Source of the DNA: Longispora sp040681875
GTDB taxonomy: Bacteria > Actinomycetota > Actinomycetes > Mycobacteriales > Micromonosporaceae
Length of the DNA stretch: 64,000 bases
Assembly: GCF_040681875.1 (NCBI RefSeq)
Contig: NZ_JBFAZP010000002.1
Span: 1 to 64,000 of the forward strand
Reading direction: 5' to 3'
This document shows positions 33,491-41,999 of this stretch, piece by piece; within the stretch, counting starts at the first letter, position 1, and each line of letters begins with the position of its first letter. The position numbers and the translations under genes are program-made. The notes beneath the pieces were generated by a model. It ran no database searches. It was not told where the DNA came from and was given only the letters and a program-made list of their open reading frames with translations.

Positions 33491-33531
33491 CCGCCCGGCG
33501 GTCCCGGGTGACCCCGGGTGCCGCCGGGCGG
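33491..33531 (+). terminator. Terminator after the GNAT gene
   Basis: Perfect 11-bp arms CCGCCCGGCGG (33491-33501) and CCGCCGGGCGG (33521-33531), with CCCGGG words in the loop, starting 6 bp after the stop codon. The rest of the gap to 33770 (about 240 bp) shows no gene. Confidence 0.7.
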
Positions 33532-33770
33532 ATCGGGGCGGTGCCGGACTTGCTCACCGCGAGAACGGTGCCCGGCCGCGCCCCGCCGGGCACCGGGCCG
33601 GCGCACGCTAACGGGCCACGGGGCGACGACAAGGTGGACCCGGTGGACCGTGATGGCGGCCGGGGGCGAGGCCCGGACGGACCTGGCGGACCGGGCCGGC
33701 GCCCGGGTGGACCAGTCGCCCGAGCCGTTGGGCGCCGCATCGCGGTGGTCGCCGGACCCGGGCCTGCCGG

Positions 33771-34316
33771 TCAGTCCAGGGGGCCGTACATCAGGTTGCC
33801 GGGCGCGTCCGGGTCAGCGCTGGTCCAGAACTCGCCGGCCGCCCGGAGGAGTTCGGCGGTGTCGAGGACCCCGTCGCCGTCCCGGTCGAGCGCCGCGAAG
33901 CCCGCCGCCGTCCGGTCGGGCGGCAGGCCGAAGGTGCGCGCGTACATGTGCTCGAACTCCGCCCGGCTCACCACCCCGTCGCCGTCGGTGTCCGCGGTCA
34001 GCATCCAGTAGGACGCGGCGTCGCCGAAGTCGCGGAGGAACGTGTCGCGGTCGGACTCCAGGGCCCCGGTGACCGCCGCCGCGAACTCCTCCGGGCCGAG
34101 GGAGCCGTCCGCGCGGCCGAACGGGCGGAAGTACCGCTTCCACAGCACCATGAACGTCGCGTGCAGGCTGGCCAGGGTCGGCGGGTGGGTGTCCGGGAAG
34201 GCCCCTTCGAGGCGGCCGGTGACGGCGGCGAAGTCGGACTCCGTCAGGCGGCCGTTGCCGTCGACGTCGAAGTAGCCGAAGCCGCGGTGGAGCTTGCGGC
34301 GCAGAACGTCTTCCAC
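33771..34316 (-). CDS. EF-hand calcium-binding protein (calerythrin-like)
   Basis: 181 aa from a GTG with GGGAGG 5 bp upstream. Four EF-hand sites: DVDGNGRLTESDF (complete), a degenerate second loop RADGSLGPEEF, DTDGDGVVSRAEF and DRDGDGVLDTAEL (both complete). This 4-EF, ~180-residue layout is that of calerythrin and actinomycete calcium-binding proteins. It is cytoplasmic, with no signal peptide, and would buffer or sense Ca2+. Single gene. Confidence 0.93.
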   Translation of the reverse strand: MEDVLRRKLHRGFGYFDVDGNGRLTESDFAAVTGRLEGAFPDTHPPTLASLHATFMVLWKRYFRPFGRADGSLGPEEFAAAVTGALESDRDTFLRDFGDAASYWMLTADTDGDGVVSRAEFEHMYARTFGLPPDRTAAGFAALDRDGDGVLDTAELLRAAGEFWTSADPDAPGNLMYGPLD

Positions 34317-34413
34317 GGTGCCTCCCGGGGACTCCTGCCCGCCGACGGGACGGCCAGAAAGTGATTCTATCGGCGAAAACTCACTTTCGGAATAGGCCGG
34401 ACAACCGCCCTCA

Positions 34414-35019
34414 TCAGGCCCCCTCACCGGCCGACCGCTCCCGGGGTTTCGCCCGGACGTGCATCCGCTCCCCCTGCCGCCCGAACAGGCTGAGGATCTC
34501 CACGGGCCGGCCGTCCGCGCTGCTGAACCAGTGCGGCACCCGGGTGTCGAACTCGGCGACCTCCCCGGGGCCGAGGACCAGGTCGTGCTCCCCGAGGACG
34601 AGCCGCAGCCGGCCGTCCAGCACGTACATCCACTCGTAGCCCTCGTGGGTGCGTGGCTCCGGCTCCGTACCCCGGTCATTGATGATCATTTTGTAGGCCT
34701 GCAGCGGGCCGGGGCTGCGGCTCAGGGGCAGGAACATGCCGCCGTTGGGCATGGCGCGGGCCTTGAGCCGGACCCGGGGGTCGCCCACCTCGGGCGCGCC
34801 GACCAGGTCGTCCAGCGGCACGTTGTACGCGCCGGCGAGCGGCAGCAGCAGTTCCAGGCTGGGGCGACGCTGGCCGGACTCCAGCCGGGACAGGGTGCTC
34901 TTGGAGATGCCGGTCGTCTCGGACAGCGCCGCCAGGGTGAGACCACGCTTGGTGCGCAGGGCGCGGAGCCGGGGGGCGACGTCGTCGAGGACCGCTTGGT
35001 ACGGCGCGGGCTTGTCCAT
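34414..35019 (-). CDS. XRE-family regulator with cupin domain
   Basis: 201 aa. HTH: LRALRTKRGLTLAALSETTGISKSTLSRLESGQRRPSLELLLPLA (about 18-62). Cupin_2: EGYEWMYVLDGRLRLVLGEHDLVLGPGEVAEFDTRVPHWFSS (about 126-170). This domain pair represses or activates metabolic and stress genes in response to a small ligand or metal bound in the cupin. It is divergent from a methyltransferase-MFS unit, 77 bp away, with a GGCAAC/GTTGCC dyad between, so it probably regulates that unit and itself. Confidence 0.92.
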   Translation of the reverse strand: MDKPAPYQAVLDDVAPRLRALRTKRGLTLAALSETTGISKSTLSRLESGQRRPSLELLLPLAGAYNVPLDDLVGAPEVGDPRVRLKARAMPNGGMFLPLSRSPGPLQAYKMIINDRGTEPEPRTHEGYEWMYVLDGRLRLVLGEHDLVLGPGEVAEFDTRVPHWFSSADGRPVEILSLFGRQGERMHVRAKPRERSAGEGA

Positions 35020-35049
35020 CTCCGCATTCCAACACGCCGTCCCGGAATC

Positions 35050-35065
35050 GGCAACAGAAGTTGCC
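35050..35065. promoter_or_regulatory. Candidate operator of the XRE-cupin regulator
   Basis: Perfect 6-bp arms GGCAAC (35050-35055) and GTTGCC (35060-35065), 4-bp spacer AGAA, centred in the 77-bp gap between the divergent regulator and methyltransferase genes. Size and spacing suit an XRE dimer. Confidence 0.6.
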
Positions 35066-35096
35066 AGGTTCCCGGGGCGGGTGCAGGCTCGTCGAC

Positions 35097-35999
35097 ATGA
35101 GCCAGCACACCGGATCCGGACACGGACACCAGCACGGACACCACCGCACCGACATCGACTGGGAGGTGATGGCCACCCACCTGGAACAGAACGGCGAACT
35201 GCAGCTCCCCGCCCTCCGCCAGACCGCGGACCGGCTCGGCGGCCTGTTCGCCCCGGACCACGAGGTCGGGCGGGTCCTCGACATCGGCAGCGGGCCGGGC
35301 GTGATGACCTGCGTCCTCGCCGAGGCCTTCCCCGACGCGACGGCCGTCGCGGTGGACGGCGCGCCCGGCCTGCTCGACCGCGCCGTGGCCCGGGCCGGGC
35401 GGACCGGCCTCGGGGACAGGGTGGCCGCCCTGCACGCCGAACTGCCCGGCGACCTGGCCCGGCTCGGCACGGCGGACCTGATCTGGAGCAGCCGCGCGGT
35501 GCACCACCTCGGCGACCAGCAGGCGGCCCTGGACGGCCTGGCCGGGATCCTGCGCCCCGGCGGCCTGCTCGCGGTGGCCGAGGGCGGACTGCCGATGCGG
35601 TTCCTGCCCCGCGACCTCGGCCTCGGCACGCCCGGCCTGCAGGCCCGGCTGGACGCGGTCCAGGAGAAGTGGTTCGAGGTGATGCGGGCGGAGCTGCCCG
35701 ACAGCGTCTCCGTGCTGGAGGACTGGCCGGAGCTGTTCCGCCGCGCCGGGCTCACCGCCGTCGGGAGCTTCACGACGCTGCTCGACCTGCCGGCACCGCT
35801 GGGCGGGACGGGGCGCGCGTACCTGCACGCGCACCTGGTCCGGCTGCGGGAGTCGATGGCCGAGGACCTCGACGCCGAGGACCTGCGGACCCTCGACGTG
35901 CTGGTCGACCCGGACGCGCCGGAGGGCATCCTGCACCGGCCCGACGCCTTCCTGCTCACCGCCAGCACGGTGTTCACGGGTGTGCGGGCGGGCGACTGA
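35097..35999 (+). CDS. Class I SAM-dependent methyltransferase
   Basis: 300 aa starting MSQHTGSGHGHQHGHHRTDI, a His-rich N-terminus that could bind metal. Motif I is VLDIGSGPGVMTCVLA, then AVAVDGAPGLLDRA, the post-I DLIWSSRAVHHLGD and GGLLAVAEGGLP. Substrate unknown; the fold is Methyltransf_11/25. The MFS gene follows 62 bp downstream on the same strand, so the pair may modify and export one compound. Likely controlled by the XRE-cupin protein. Confidence 0.87.
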   Translation: MSQHTGSGHGHQHGHHRTDIDWEVMATHLEQNGELQLPALRQTADRLGGLFAPDHEVGRVLDIGSGPGVMTCVLAEAFPDATAVAVDGAPGLLDRAVARAGRTGLGDRVAALHAELPGDLARLGTADLIWSSRAVHHLGDQQAALDGLAGILRPGGLLAVAEGGLPMRFLPRDLGLGTPGLQARLDAVQEKWFEVMRAELPDSVSVLEDWPELFRRAGLTAVGSFTTLLDLPAPLGGTGRAYLHAHLVRLRESMAEDLDAEDLRTLDVLVDPDAPEGILHRPDAFLLTASTVFTGVRAGD

Positions 36000-36061
36000 C
36001 CACCGGATCCGCGCCCGGCCGTGCCGGCCGGGCCCACACCCTCCAGAAAGGAAGGACCGAG

Positions 36062-37471
36062 ATGACGTCAGCCAGCGTCGCGGCACCGGCCGGGCCGTCC
36101 GTCCGGTGGGTACTCGCCAGCCTGTCGCTGTCCATGTTGTTGTCCTCGCTCGGCACCAGCATCGCCAACGTCGGCCTGCCCACCCTGGCGGAGGCGTTCT
36201 CCGCGTCCTTCCAGCAGGTCCAGTGGGTGGTCCTCGCCTACCTCCTCGCGGTGACCACCGTGATCGTCAGCGTCGGGCGGCTCGGTGACCTCACCGGCCG
36301 CCGACGGCTGCTGCTGGCGGGGATCTCGCTGTTCACGGTGGCCTCGGTGCTGTGCGGCCTGGCGCCCAGCCTGGGGCTGCTGATCGCCGCGCGGGCCGCG
36401 CAGGGCCTCGGGGCGGCCGTCATGATGGCGCTGACCATGGCGTTCGTCGGCGAGACCGTGCCGAGGGCCCGGACCGGCAGCGCCATGGGGCTGCTCGGCA
36501 CGATGTCGGCGGTCGGCACGGCGCTGGGCCCGTCGCTGGGCGGTGTCCTGATCGCCGGGTTCGGCTGGCGGGCCCTCTTCCTGGTCACCGTGCCGCTGGG
36601 CGTCGCGACCCTCCTGCTCGCGCACCGCCACCTGCCGGTCGACCGCCCGGGGCCCAAGAGCCGAGCGACATTCGACCATCGGGGTACGGTTCTGCTCGCG
36701 CTCACCCTCGCCGCCTACGCGCTCGCCGTGACCCTGGGCCGGGGCGGGTTCGGCCCGCTCAACGCGGCGCTCCTGGCCGCCGCGCTCCTCGGGGCCGGCC
36801 TGTTCCTGCGCACCGAGGCGCGGGCGGCGTCCCCGCTGATCCGGCTGGCGATGTTCCGCGATCCGGTACTGGGCGCCGGCCTGGCCACCAGCGCGCTCGT
36901 CTCGACCGTCCTGATGGCGACGCTCGTGGTCGGCCCGTTCTACCTGTCCCGCGCGCTCGGACTCCGCGAGGCCCTCGTCGGGCTGGTGCTGTCGGTCGGC
37001 CCGCTCGTCGCCGCGCTGACCGGGGTGCCGGCCGGCCGGATCGCGGACCGGTTCGGCGCGGCCCGGATGACCGTCGCCGGGCTGGTCGGGATCGCGGCCG
37101 GCTGCGTCCTGCTGGCCGTCCTGCCGGGCACCCTGGGCGTCGCCGGGTACGTCGGGCCCATCGCGGTGGTCACCGTCGGCTACGCGGTGTTCCAGACGGC
37201 CAACAACACCGCCGTCATGGCCGACGTGCGCCCGGACCAGCGGGGCGTCGTCTCCGGGATGCTGAACCTGTCCCGCAATCTCGGCCTCGTCACCGGCGCG
37301 TCCGTGATGGGGGCCGTGTTCGCGCTGGCCTCGTCGACCGACGATGTCGCCACGGCGGGCCCGGGGGCGGTCGGCACCGGGATGCGGGTCACGTTCGCGG
37401 TGGCGGCGGCGCTGATCGCCGGCGCGCTCGCCCTGGCGGTCCGGGGCCGGGCGCGCGCCGGGAACCCGTAG
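36062..37471 (+). CDS. MFS drug exporter, DHA2 (EmrB/QacA) type
   Basis: 469 aa with about 14 predicted helices. Motif A GRLGDLTGRRRLLLAG, the first helix SMLLSSLGTSIANVGLPTLA, and motif C-like GTALGPSLGGVLIAGFGWRALF place it in the DHA2 family of proton-driven multidrug exporters. The start follows GGAAGGA. It is second gene after a methyltransferase, and a perfect 14-bp-stem terminator lies 4 bp after its stop. Substrate unknown. Confidence 0.92.
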   Translation: MTSASVAAPAGPSVRWVLASLSLSMLLSSLGTSIANVGLPTLAEAFSASFQQVQWVVLAYLLAVTTVIVSVGRLGDLTGRRRLLLAGISLFTVASVLCGLAPSLGLLIAARAAQGLGAAVMMALTMAFVGETVPRARTGSAMGLLGTMSAVGTALGPSLGGVLIAGFGWRALFLVTVPLGVATLLLAHRHLPVDRPGPKSRATFDHRGTVLLALTLAAYALAVTLGRGGFGPLNAALLAAALLGAGLFLRTEARAASPLIRLAMFRDPVLGAGLATSALVSTVLMATLVVGPFYLSRALGLREALVGLVLSVGPLVAALTGVPAGRIADRFGAARMTVAGLVGIAAGCVLLAVLPGTLGVAGYVGPIAVVTVGYAVFQTANNTAVMADVRPDQRGVVSGMLNLSRNLGLVTGASVMGAVFALASSTDDVATAGPGAVGTGMRVTFAVAAALIAGALALAVRGRARAGNP

Positions 37472-37475
37472 CCGC

Positions 37476-37514
37476 GGGTGCGGGGCCCGCGTGCCGTCCA
37501 CGGGCCCCGCACCC
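37476..37514. terminator. Terminator, 14-bp perfect stem
   Basis: Arms GGGTGCGGGGCCCG (37476-37489) and CGGGCCCCGCACCC (37501-37514) with an 11-nt loop, between the convergent MFS and SH3-like genes; the strongest hairpin seen in the window. Confidence 0.8.
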
Positions 37515-37525
37515 ATCACCGGCCT

Positions 37526-37861
37526 CTACACCGGGCAGCCGACCTGGCGCAGGAAGCCCGTCGACACCCAGCCGTACTTGCCGTGCTTGGCGCTGTACCC
37601 GTAACGGAAGCCGTTCTGGACAGCGGCCCGGTCGCCGCTGAACCGGTCCCCCCGGTAGAGCAGGCCCAGCACGGTGGCGTTGGAGTCGGGGCCGGTGCGC
37701 AGCCGGACGCCGTCCCCGGTCGACTCGTAGATGCAGGTGACCTGGAGGCTGGCGGCGCCGCCCGCCGGGGCCGCCGGGGCGGCGGAGGCGGGCGAGGCCG
37801 CGCCGACCGTGCCGAGCAGCAGGGCGCCCAGAACGGCCACTGTCATGATGGTGCGCTTCAC
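37526..37861 (-). CDS. Small secreted SH3-like protein
   Basis: 111 aa. Signal peptide MKRTIMTVAVLGALLLGTVG with cleavage near ASA-AP, then a bacterial SH3-type domain: GVRLRTGPDSNATVLGLLYRGDRF, and GYSAKHGKYGWVSTGFLRQVGC. Cys in VTCIY and near the C-terminus (GCPV) may form a disulfide. Such small exported SH3 proteins are common in streptomycetes and may bind cell wall; function unproven. Confidence 0.85.
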   Translation of the reverse strand: MKRTIMTVAVLGALLLGTVGAASPASAAPAAPAGGAASLQVTCIYESTGDGVRLRTGPDSNATVLGLLYRGDRFSGDRAAVQNGFRYGYSAKHGKYGWVSTGFLRQVGCPV

Positions 37862-37969
37862 GTGTCCCCCTTGTGGAGTACCGATCCGTCGGGCCCGACG
37901 GCCCGACGGGACCCACCGTAGGAGGGCTCGCCTTCAGAACGGCTTCACCGTTTCCGCGGTGGGCGCCGG

Positions 37970-40951
37970 CTACGGGACCGACCCGGTCAGTTCCGCGAGG
38001 AGGGCGCGCGCCGCCGCCGCGACGGGCGCCCGGTCCAGCTCCGTGGCCAGGGTGTACGCGCGCCGGCCGTCCTCGATCGCGGTCGCGGTGTCCCCCGTGG
38101 CGGCGCCGGCCAGCGCCCTGCCGATCAGGGCGTCGGCGTGCTGGGCGCGGAACCCCGCCGTCTCCGAGAGCCGCGCGGCGTCCGTGTACCGCTCGATCGC
38201 CCGGGACGGGTGCCCGGCCAGCCGGTACACGGTCGCGAGGGCGTTGAGGGCCTCGGCCTCCACCCGCGGCCGGCCGTCCGCCCGGCTGGTGCGCAGCGCC
38301 TCGGAGGCCAGGCGCAGGGCTTCGGCGTAGTCGCCCCGGGTGGCGTGGACGACGGCGAGGCACTGCCGCGCGGCCGACAGGTGCCGGTCCCGGGTGGTGC
38401 GCAGCGCCTCCTCCGCGTCGGCGAGGGCCTCGTCCACCCGGCCCGACGCCAGGCGGGCCGAGGCCCTGTTGATGTGCGCGGCGGCGTAGAGGATGTCGCC
38501 GGGGCTGTGTCCGATCAGCTCCAGGCACTCGGTGGCGCGCCGCTCGGCGTCGGCGTACCGGCCCCGGCCCTCGTCGATCCGGCTCAGGTTGAGCAGCCCG
38601 TTGGCCACGTGCCACGGCATGTCCACCGTGCGGAACACCGCGACGCACCGGGTGAGCATCTCCGCCGCCCGGCGCGCGTCGCCGAGGTCGGCGTAGGTGA
38701 GCCCGAGGTTGCCGAGCACCGACGCCTCCGCGAGCGGGTGGCCGCCGTCGCGCAGGTGGTCCAGCGCGGCCTCGCTGTGTTCGATCGCCTCGGCCGACCG
38801 GCCCCAGGTCTGCAGGACCCCGGCGAGGCTGAACAGCGCGCCGCCGGCCACCGGCTTGTCGCCCGCGCGGTGCGCCGCCTCCCGGGCCGCGAGCGCGGTG
38901 GTCTGCCAGTCCGACAGGTGCGACTCCGACGACAGGTACTTGCGCAGCACCTCCTCCAACTGCCAGGCGGCGTCGAACGGGCCCCGCTCCCCCGCGCGCA
39001 CCACGACGGCCACCAGGTTCGCCCGCTCGGCGTCCAGCCAGGCCTGGGCCGCGTCCGCCGCGACGAACGGCGACGGTCCCGTGGCCGCCGGGGACAGCCG
39101 GACGACGGTCGGGTACTCCCACCGGGTCGCGTGGTCGGCGGTGCGCAGGTACCAGCCGCACAGCCGGCGCCACGCGTCGCCCCGTTCGCCGTCGGCGGCC
39201 GCGTGCTCCGCCGCGTACTCGCGGAGCAGGTCGTGCAGGCTGAACCTGTCCGCCGCGCGCTGCACGAGGCTGGCGGCGCACAGCACCGTCAGCACCCGGT
39301 CGACGTCGGCCCGGTCCCGGTCGAGCAGCGCGGCGGCGGCGTCGGCGGTGACGTCGGCGCCCGGCACCAGTCCGAGCAGGCGGAACGCTCGCCGCGCGTC
39401 CGGTCCGAGGGCCGCGTAGGACACGTCGAAGGCGGCCCGGACGGCGATGGCGGGGTCGCCGGGCACCCCCAGCGCGTCGAGGCGGTTGGCGGCCCGGAAC
39501 CCGGCCACGTGGCCGGCGAGGTCCAGGCCCGGGCGGTGGGCGGCGTTGGTTGCGGCGATCCGCAGCGCCAACGGCAGGTACGCGCACAGGGCGGCCAGCT
39601 CCTCCGCCGCCCCGGGTTCGGCCCGCACCGCGTCGTCGCCGAGCACGCCGGCGAGGATCCGCACCGCCTCCGCGCGGTCGAGCGGGTCGACCCGGAATCC
39701 GCGCGCCGCGAACCGCACCCCGAGGCCGGCCAGCTCGGTGCGGCTGGTGACGAGGACCGCGCTGCCCTCGACGCCGGGCAGCAGCGGGGCCACCTGGGCG
39801 ACGTCGGCCGCGCCGTCGAGCAGGAGCAGCACCCGCCGGTCCGCGAGCCGGGACCGCAGCGCGGCGGACCGCTGGTCCAGGCCCGGCGGCAGGGCGGCGG
39901 CCGTCATCCCGCTGGCGACGAGCAGGTCGCCGAGCACGTCGAACGGGTCCCTGGCCGGCGGGGAGTCGCCGGCCAGCCGGGCGTACCACTGACCGTCGGG
40001 GAACCGGGACCGCAGCTGGTGGGCCATGATCGTGGCGAGCGCCGTCTTGCCCACCCCCGGCGGGCCGGTGAGCACGGCGATCGGCACCCCGGGTCCGCAC
40101 AGGTACTCCGCCAGGTCCCGGCGCGGGACCACCCGGCCCGCGAAGTCCGGTACCGCCGACGGCAGGTGCCGGGCGACGACCCAGCCCGGCCCCGGGGCGG
40201 CCCGGGGCGCGGCCGGCTCCAGGACCGGCTCGGCGCTGAGCATCGCCCGGTACAGCGCCGCCAGCCGGGGGCCCGGGTCCACGCCGAGCTCGTCGGCCAG
40301 CAGCCGGCGGATCTCCCAGTAGGCGTCGATGGCCTCCGACTGGCGGCCCGTGTGGTACAGCGCCGTGATCCGCTGCGCCCAGAACCCCTCCCGCAACGGG
40401 TACTGGTCCGTGAGCCGCCGCAGACCCGGCAGCAGCTCCTCCGGCGAGCCCAGCCGCAGCTCCAGGTCGATCCGGCGCTCCTCGGCCAGCAGCCGGCGCT
40501 CGGTCAGCGGGTCCCCGTCGTGCCGGTGCAGCGCGTCGGAGCGGACATCCGCGCACGCCGGCCCGCGCCACAGCCCGAGGGCCCGCCGGAGGAGTTCCAG
40601 CTCCGCCGCCTCCGACCCGGCCGCCCGCGCCCCGGCGGTCAGCTCCTCGAACCGGAGCAGGTCCAGGGCCGGCGCGTCGAGCCGCATCACGTACCCGTCG
40701 GGCAGGGTGTCGATCAGCGAACCGTCGTCGCCGAGCCCCTGCCGCAACCGGGTGACGTACACCTGCACCGCGCGGCGGGCGTTGGCCGGCGGGCGCGGGC
40801 CCCACAGCCGGTCGGCCAGCTCCGTGACGGTCAGCGGCTGGTTGGCGCGCAGCAGGAACGCGGCCAACAGTACCCGGAGCTTGTTCGCCCGAACCGGCAC
40901 GGGCACGCCGTCCCGGGTGACCAGCAGCGGCCCCAACGCCCAGTAGTCCAT
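37970..40951 (-). CDS. AfsR/SARP-family regulator with NB-ARC and TPR domains
   Basis: 993 aa. N-terminal OmpR-like winged helix (YWALGPLLVTRDGVPVPV to RRAVQVYVTRLRQGLG) and bacterial transcriptional activation domain (BTAD, about 95-240), then an NB-ARC ATPase with P-loop TGPPGVGKTALA near 294-305 and VLLLLDGAADV, and a C-terminal TPR region from about residue 680 (for example AIEHSEAALDHLRDGGHPLAEASVLGNLGLTYADLGD). Same architecture and length as AfsR, which activates secondary metabolism. It has no obvious biosynthetic cluster beside it. The ATG start is directly at the HTH. Confidence 0.93.
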   Translation of the reverse strand: MDYWALGPLLVTRDGVPVPVRANKLRVLLAAFLLRANQPLTVTELADRLWGPRPPANARRAVQVYVTRLRQGLGDDGSLIDTLPDGYVMRLDAPALDLLRFEELTAGARAAGSEAAELELLRRALGLWRGPACADVRSDALHRHDGDPLTERRLLAEERRIDLELRLGSPEELLPGLRRLTDQYPLREGFWAQRITALYHTGRQSEAIDAYWEIRRLLADELGVDPGPRLAALYRAMLSAEPVLEPAAPRAAPGPGWVVARHLPSAVPDFAGRVVPRRDLAEYLCGPGVPIAVLTGPPGVGKTALATIMAHQLRSRFPDGQWYARLAGDSPPARDPFDVLGDLLVASGMTAAALPPGLDQRSAALRSRLADRRVLLLLDGAADVAQVAPLLPGVEGSAVLVTSRTELAGLGVRFAARGFRVDPLDRAEAVRILAGVLGDDAVRAEPGAAEELAALCAYLPLALRIAATNAAHRPGLDLAGHVAGFRAANRLDALGVPGDPAIAVRAAFDVSYAALGPDARRAFRLLGLVPGADVTADAAAALLDRDRADVDRVLTVLCAASLVQRAADRFSLHDLLREYAAEHAAADGERGDAWRRLCGWYLRTADHATRWEYPTVVRLSPAATGPSPFVAADAAQAWLDAERANLVAVVVRAGERGPFDAAWQLEEVLRKYLSSESHLSDWQTTALAAREAAHRAGDKPVAGGALFSLAGVLQTWGRSAEAIEHSEAALDHLRDGGHPLAEASVLGNLGLTYADLGDARRAAEMLTRCVAVFRTVDMPWHVANGLLNLSRIDEGRGRYADAERRATECLELIGHSPGDILYAAAHINRASARLASGRVDEALADAEEALRTTRDRHLSAARQCLAVVHATRGDYAEALRLASEALRTSRADGRPRVEAEALNALATVYRLAGHPSRAIERYTDAARLSETAGFRAQHADALIGRALAGAATGDTATAIEDGRRAYTLATELDRAPVAAAARALLAELTGSVP

Positions 40952-41098
40952 CGCCCGACCCTAACCGGGCCCGAACGTTCCGGGGGCGCCCTGTCGGGTA
41001 GGCGCCCCGGCCCACCCCTGGCCCTCCAACGCCCCACTCGGATCGCCGGTCGGCTGCGGAGCGGGCGGGACTCGGACGGTTTCGTATCGTCAGCGGCT

Positions 41099-41728
41099 AT
41101 GCGTACCCGGATGGTGTTGGTCAGGCATGGCGACTCGGTCCACAAGGCACAGCGGGTGATCGGCGGTCCGCGAGCATGTGGCGGCCTGACGCCCCTCGGC
41201 CATGCGCAGGCCGCGCAACTCGCGTCGCGCGTCGAAGCACAGGCCGCCGGCTGGGGCCCGGTCGCGGTGTACTCCTCCACGCTGCGGCGCGCGCGGGAGA
41301 CCGCCGCACCGGTCGCCGGCCGGCTGGGCGTGGCCGCCGTCGCCGATTGCGGATTGTGTACGTGGCACACGCCCGCGTACGCCGACGGGATGCCGGTCGT
41401 CGAACTCCACCGCGACCACGGTCTGGAAGGTGGCGGAGTGTTCCGCCCGTTCGAGCGCGGCAACGAGACGTGGGCGGAACTGGTCACCCGGGTGTCCCGG
41501 GCGCTCGTCGACATCGCCGCACGTCACCGGGGCGGAACAGTCGTCGTGGTCGGGCACGCCGAGACGGTCGCGGCTTCCTTCGGCGGACTCGGACTGCTCG
41601 GCCACTACTACCCCTTCGAGCTGGCGAACGTGCGCAACGCCGCAGTCACCGAGTGGGTCACCGCGGACGATCCGGCGCGGTTCCCACCGGCACGCTGGAC
41701 ACTCGTGCGCTTCAACGACGCCTCGTAG
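41099..41728 (+). CDS. Histidine phosphatase family protein
   Basis: 209 aa. The RHG motif MVLVRHGDS holds the catalytic His, YSSTLRRARETAAPVA the second arginine, and VVVGHAETVAASF the second His, as in phosphoglycerate mutase-like phosphatases. Substrate not known. The start ATG at 41099 lies in a long frame antisense to the AfsR-like gene; only this part has coding character. Divergent from the AfsR-like gene with 147 bp between. Confidence 0.9.
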   Translation: MRTRMVLVRHGDSVHKAQRVIGGPRACGGLTPLGHAQAAQLASRVEAQAAGWGPVAVYSSTLRRARETAAPVAGRLGVAAVADCGLCTWHTPAYADGMPVVELHRDHGLEGGGVFRPFERGNETWAELVTRVSRALVDIAARHRGGTVVVVGHAETVAASFGGLGLLGHYYPFELANVRNAAVTEWVTADDPARFPPARWTLVRFNDAS

Positions 41729-41770
41729 CCGAGCCTGGGGTGCGGCCGCCGCCCACCGGGCCGGTACCCG

Positions 41771-41808
41771 AAAAATGGGGTGGGTCCGGCCCTGGGTTCT
41801 GTTAGGGT
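41771..41808 (+). promoter_or_regulatory. Candidate WhiB7/WblC-like promoter of the leader-MFS transcript
   Basis: AAAAATGGGG (41771-41780), then a weak -35 GTGGGT (41780-41785), 17 bp, and TAGGGT (41803-41808). An A/T tract three bases before the -35 with a TANNNT -10 matches WhiB7-dependent promoters better here than at the other two loci. It is 36 bp upstream of the leader ORF. Confidence 0.5.
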
Positions 41809-41843
41809 CCGGCCGTTGTCCGTTCGCCCGATGGGAGCCCCGC

Positions 41844-41900
41844 ATGCGCCTCGACATGGTCACGGTCGCCGCTTCGACGCGGGGACACCGCGCGCACTGA
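41844..41900 (+). CDS. 18-residue leader peptide MRLDMVTVAASTRGHRAH
   Basis: Codons from ATG at 41844 to TGA at 41900, with GGGAG 6 bp before the start. It lies 99 bp upstream of the MFS gene and its codons 9-12 contain the sequence that can pair with the hairpin covering the MFS ribosome binding site. A strong binding site, very short length and a structured 3' region are typical of drug-responsive leader peptides such as those of erm and mef genes. The peptide itself is not expected to have another role. Confidence 0.65.
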   Translation: MRLDMVTVAASTRGHRAH

Positions 41901-41992
41901 CGCGGACCACCATCCCGCTCCGACGGGCACCGGTGGGGTGCTCCCCGCCTCGAAGCGGTCGCAGTTCTCGGCGACCTTTCCCTGCTTCGAGG
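41869..41992 (+). promoter_or_regulatory. Attenuator with mutually exclusive stems before the MFS gene
   Basis: Segment 1, CCGCTTCGA (41869-41877), in the leader ORF, is perfectly complementary to segment 2, TCGAAGCGG (41950-41958). Segment 2 overlaps CCTCGAAGC (41948-41956), which is perfectly complementary to segment 3, GCTTCGAGG (41984-41992), the MFS ribosome binding region. Inside the 2-3 hairpin GGTCGC (41957-41962) pairs with GCGACC (41971-41976). Pairing 2-3 hides the binding site; pairing 1-2 frees it. Ribosome position on the leader should decide. Confidence 0.65.
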
Positions 41993-41999
41993 AGTTCTC

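Noticed and set aside
38138..41098. Very long plus-strand frame antisense to the AfsR-like gene
   Set aside because: Only its last part, from 41099, encodes a recognisable protein (histidine phosphatase); the rest is a shadow.
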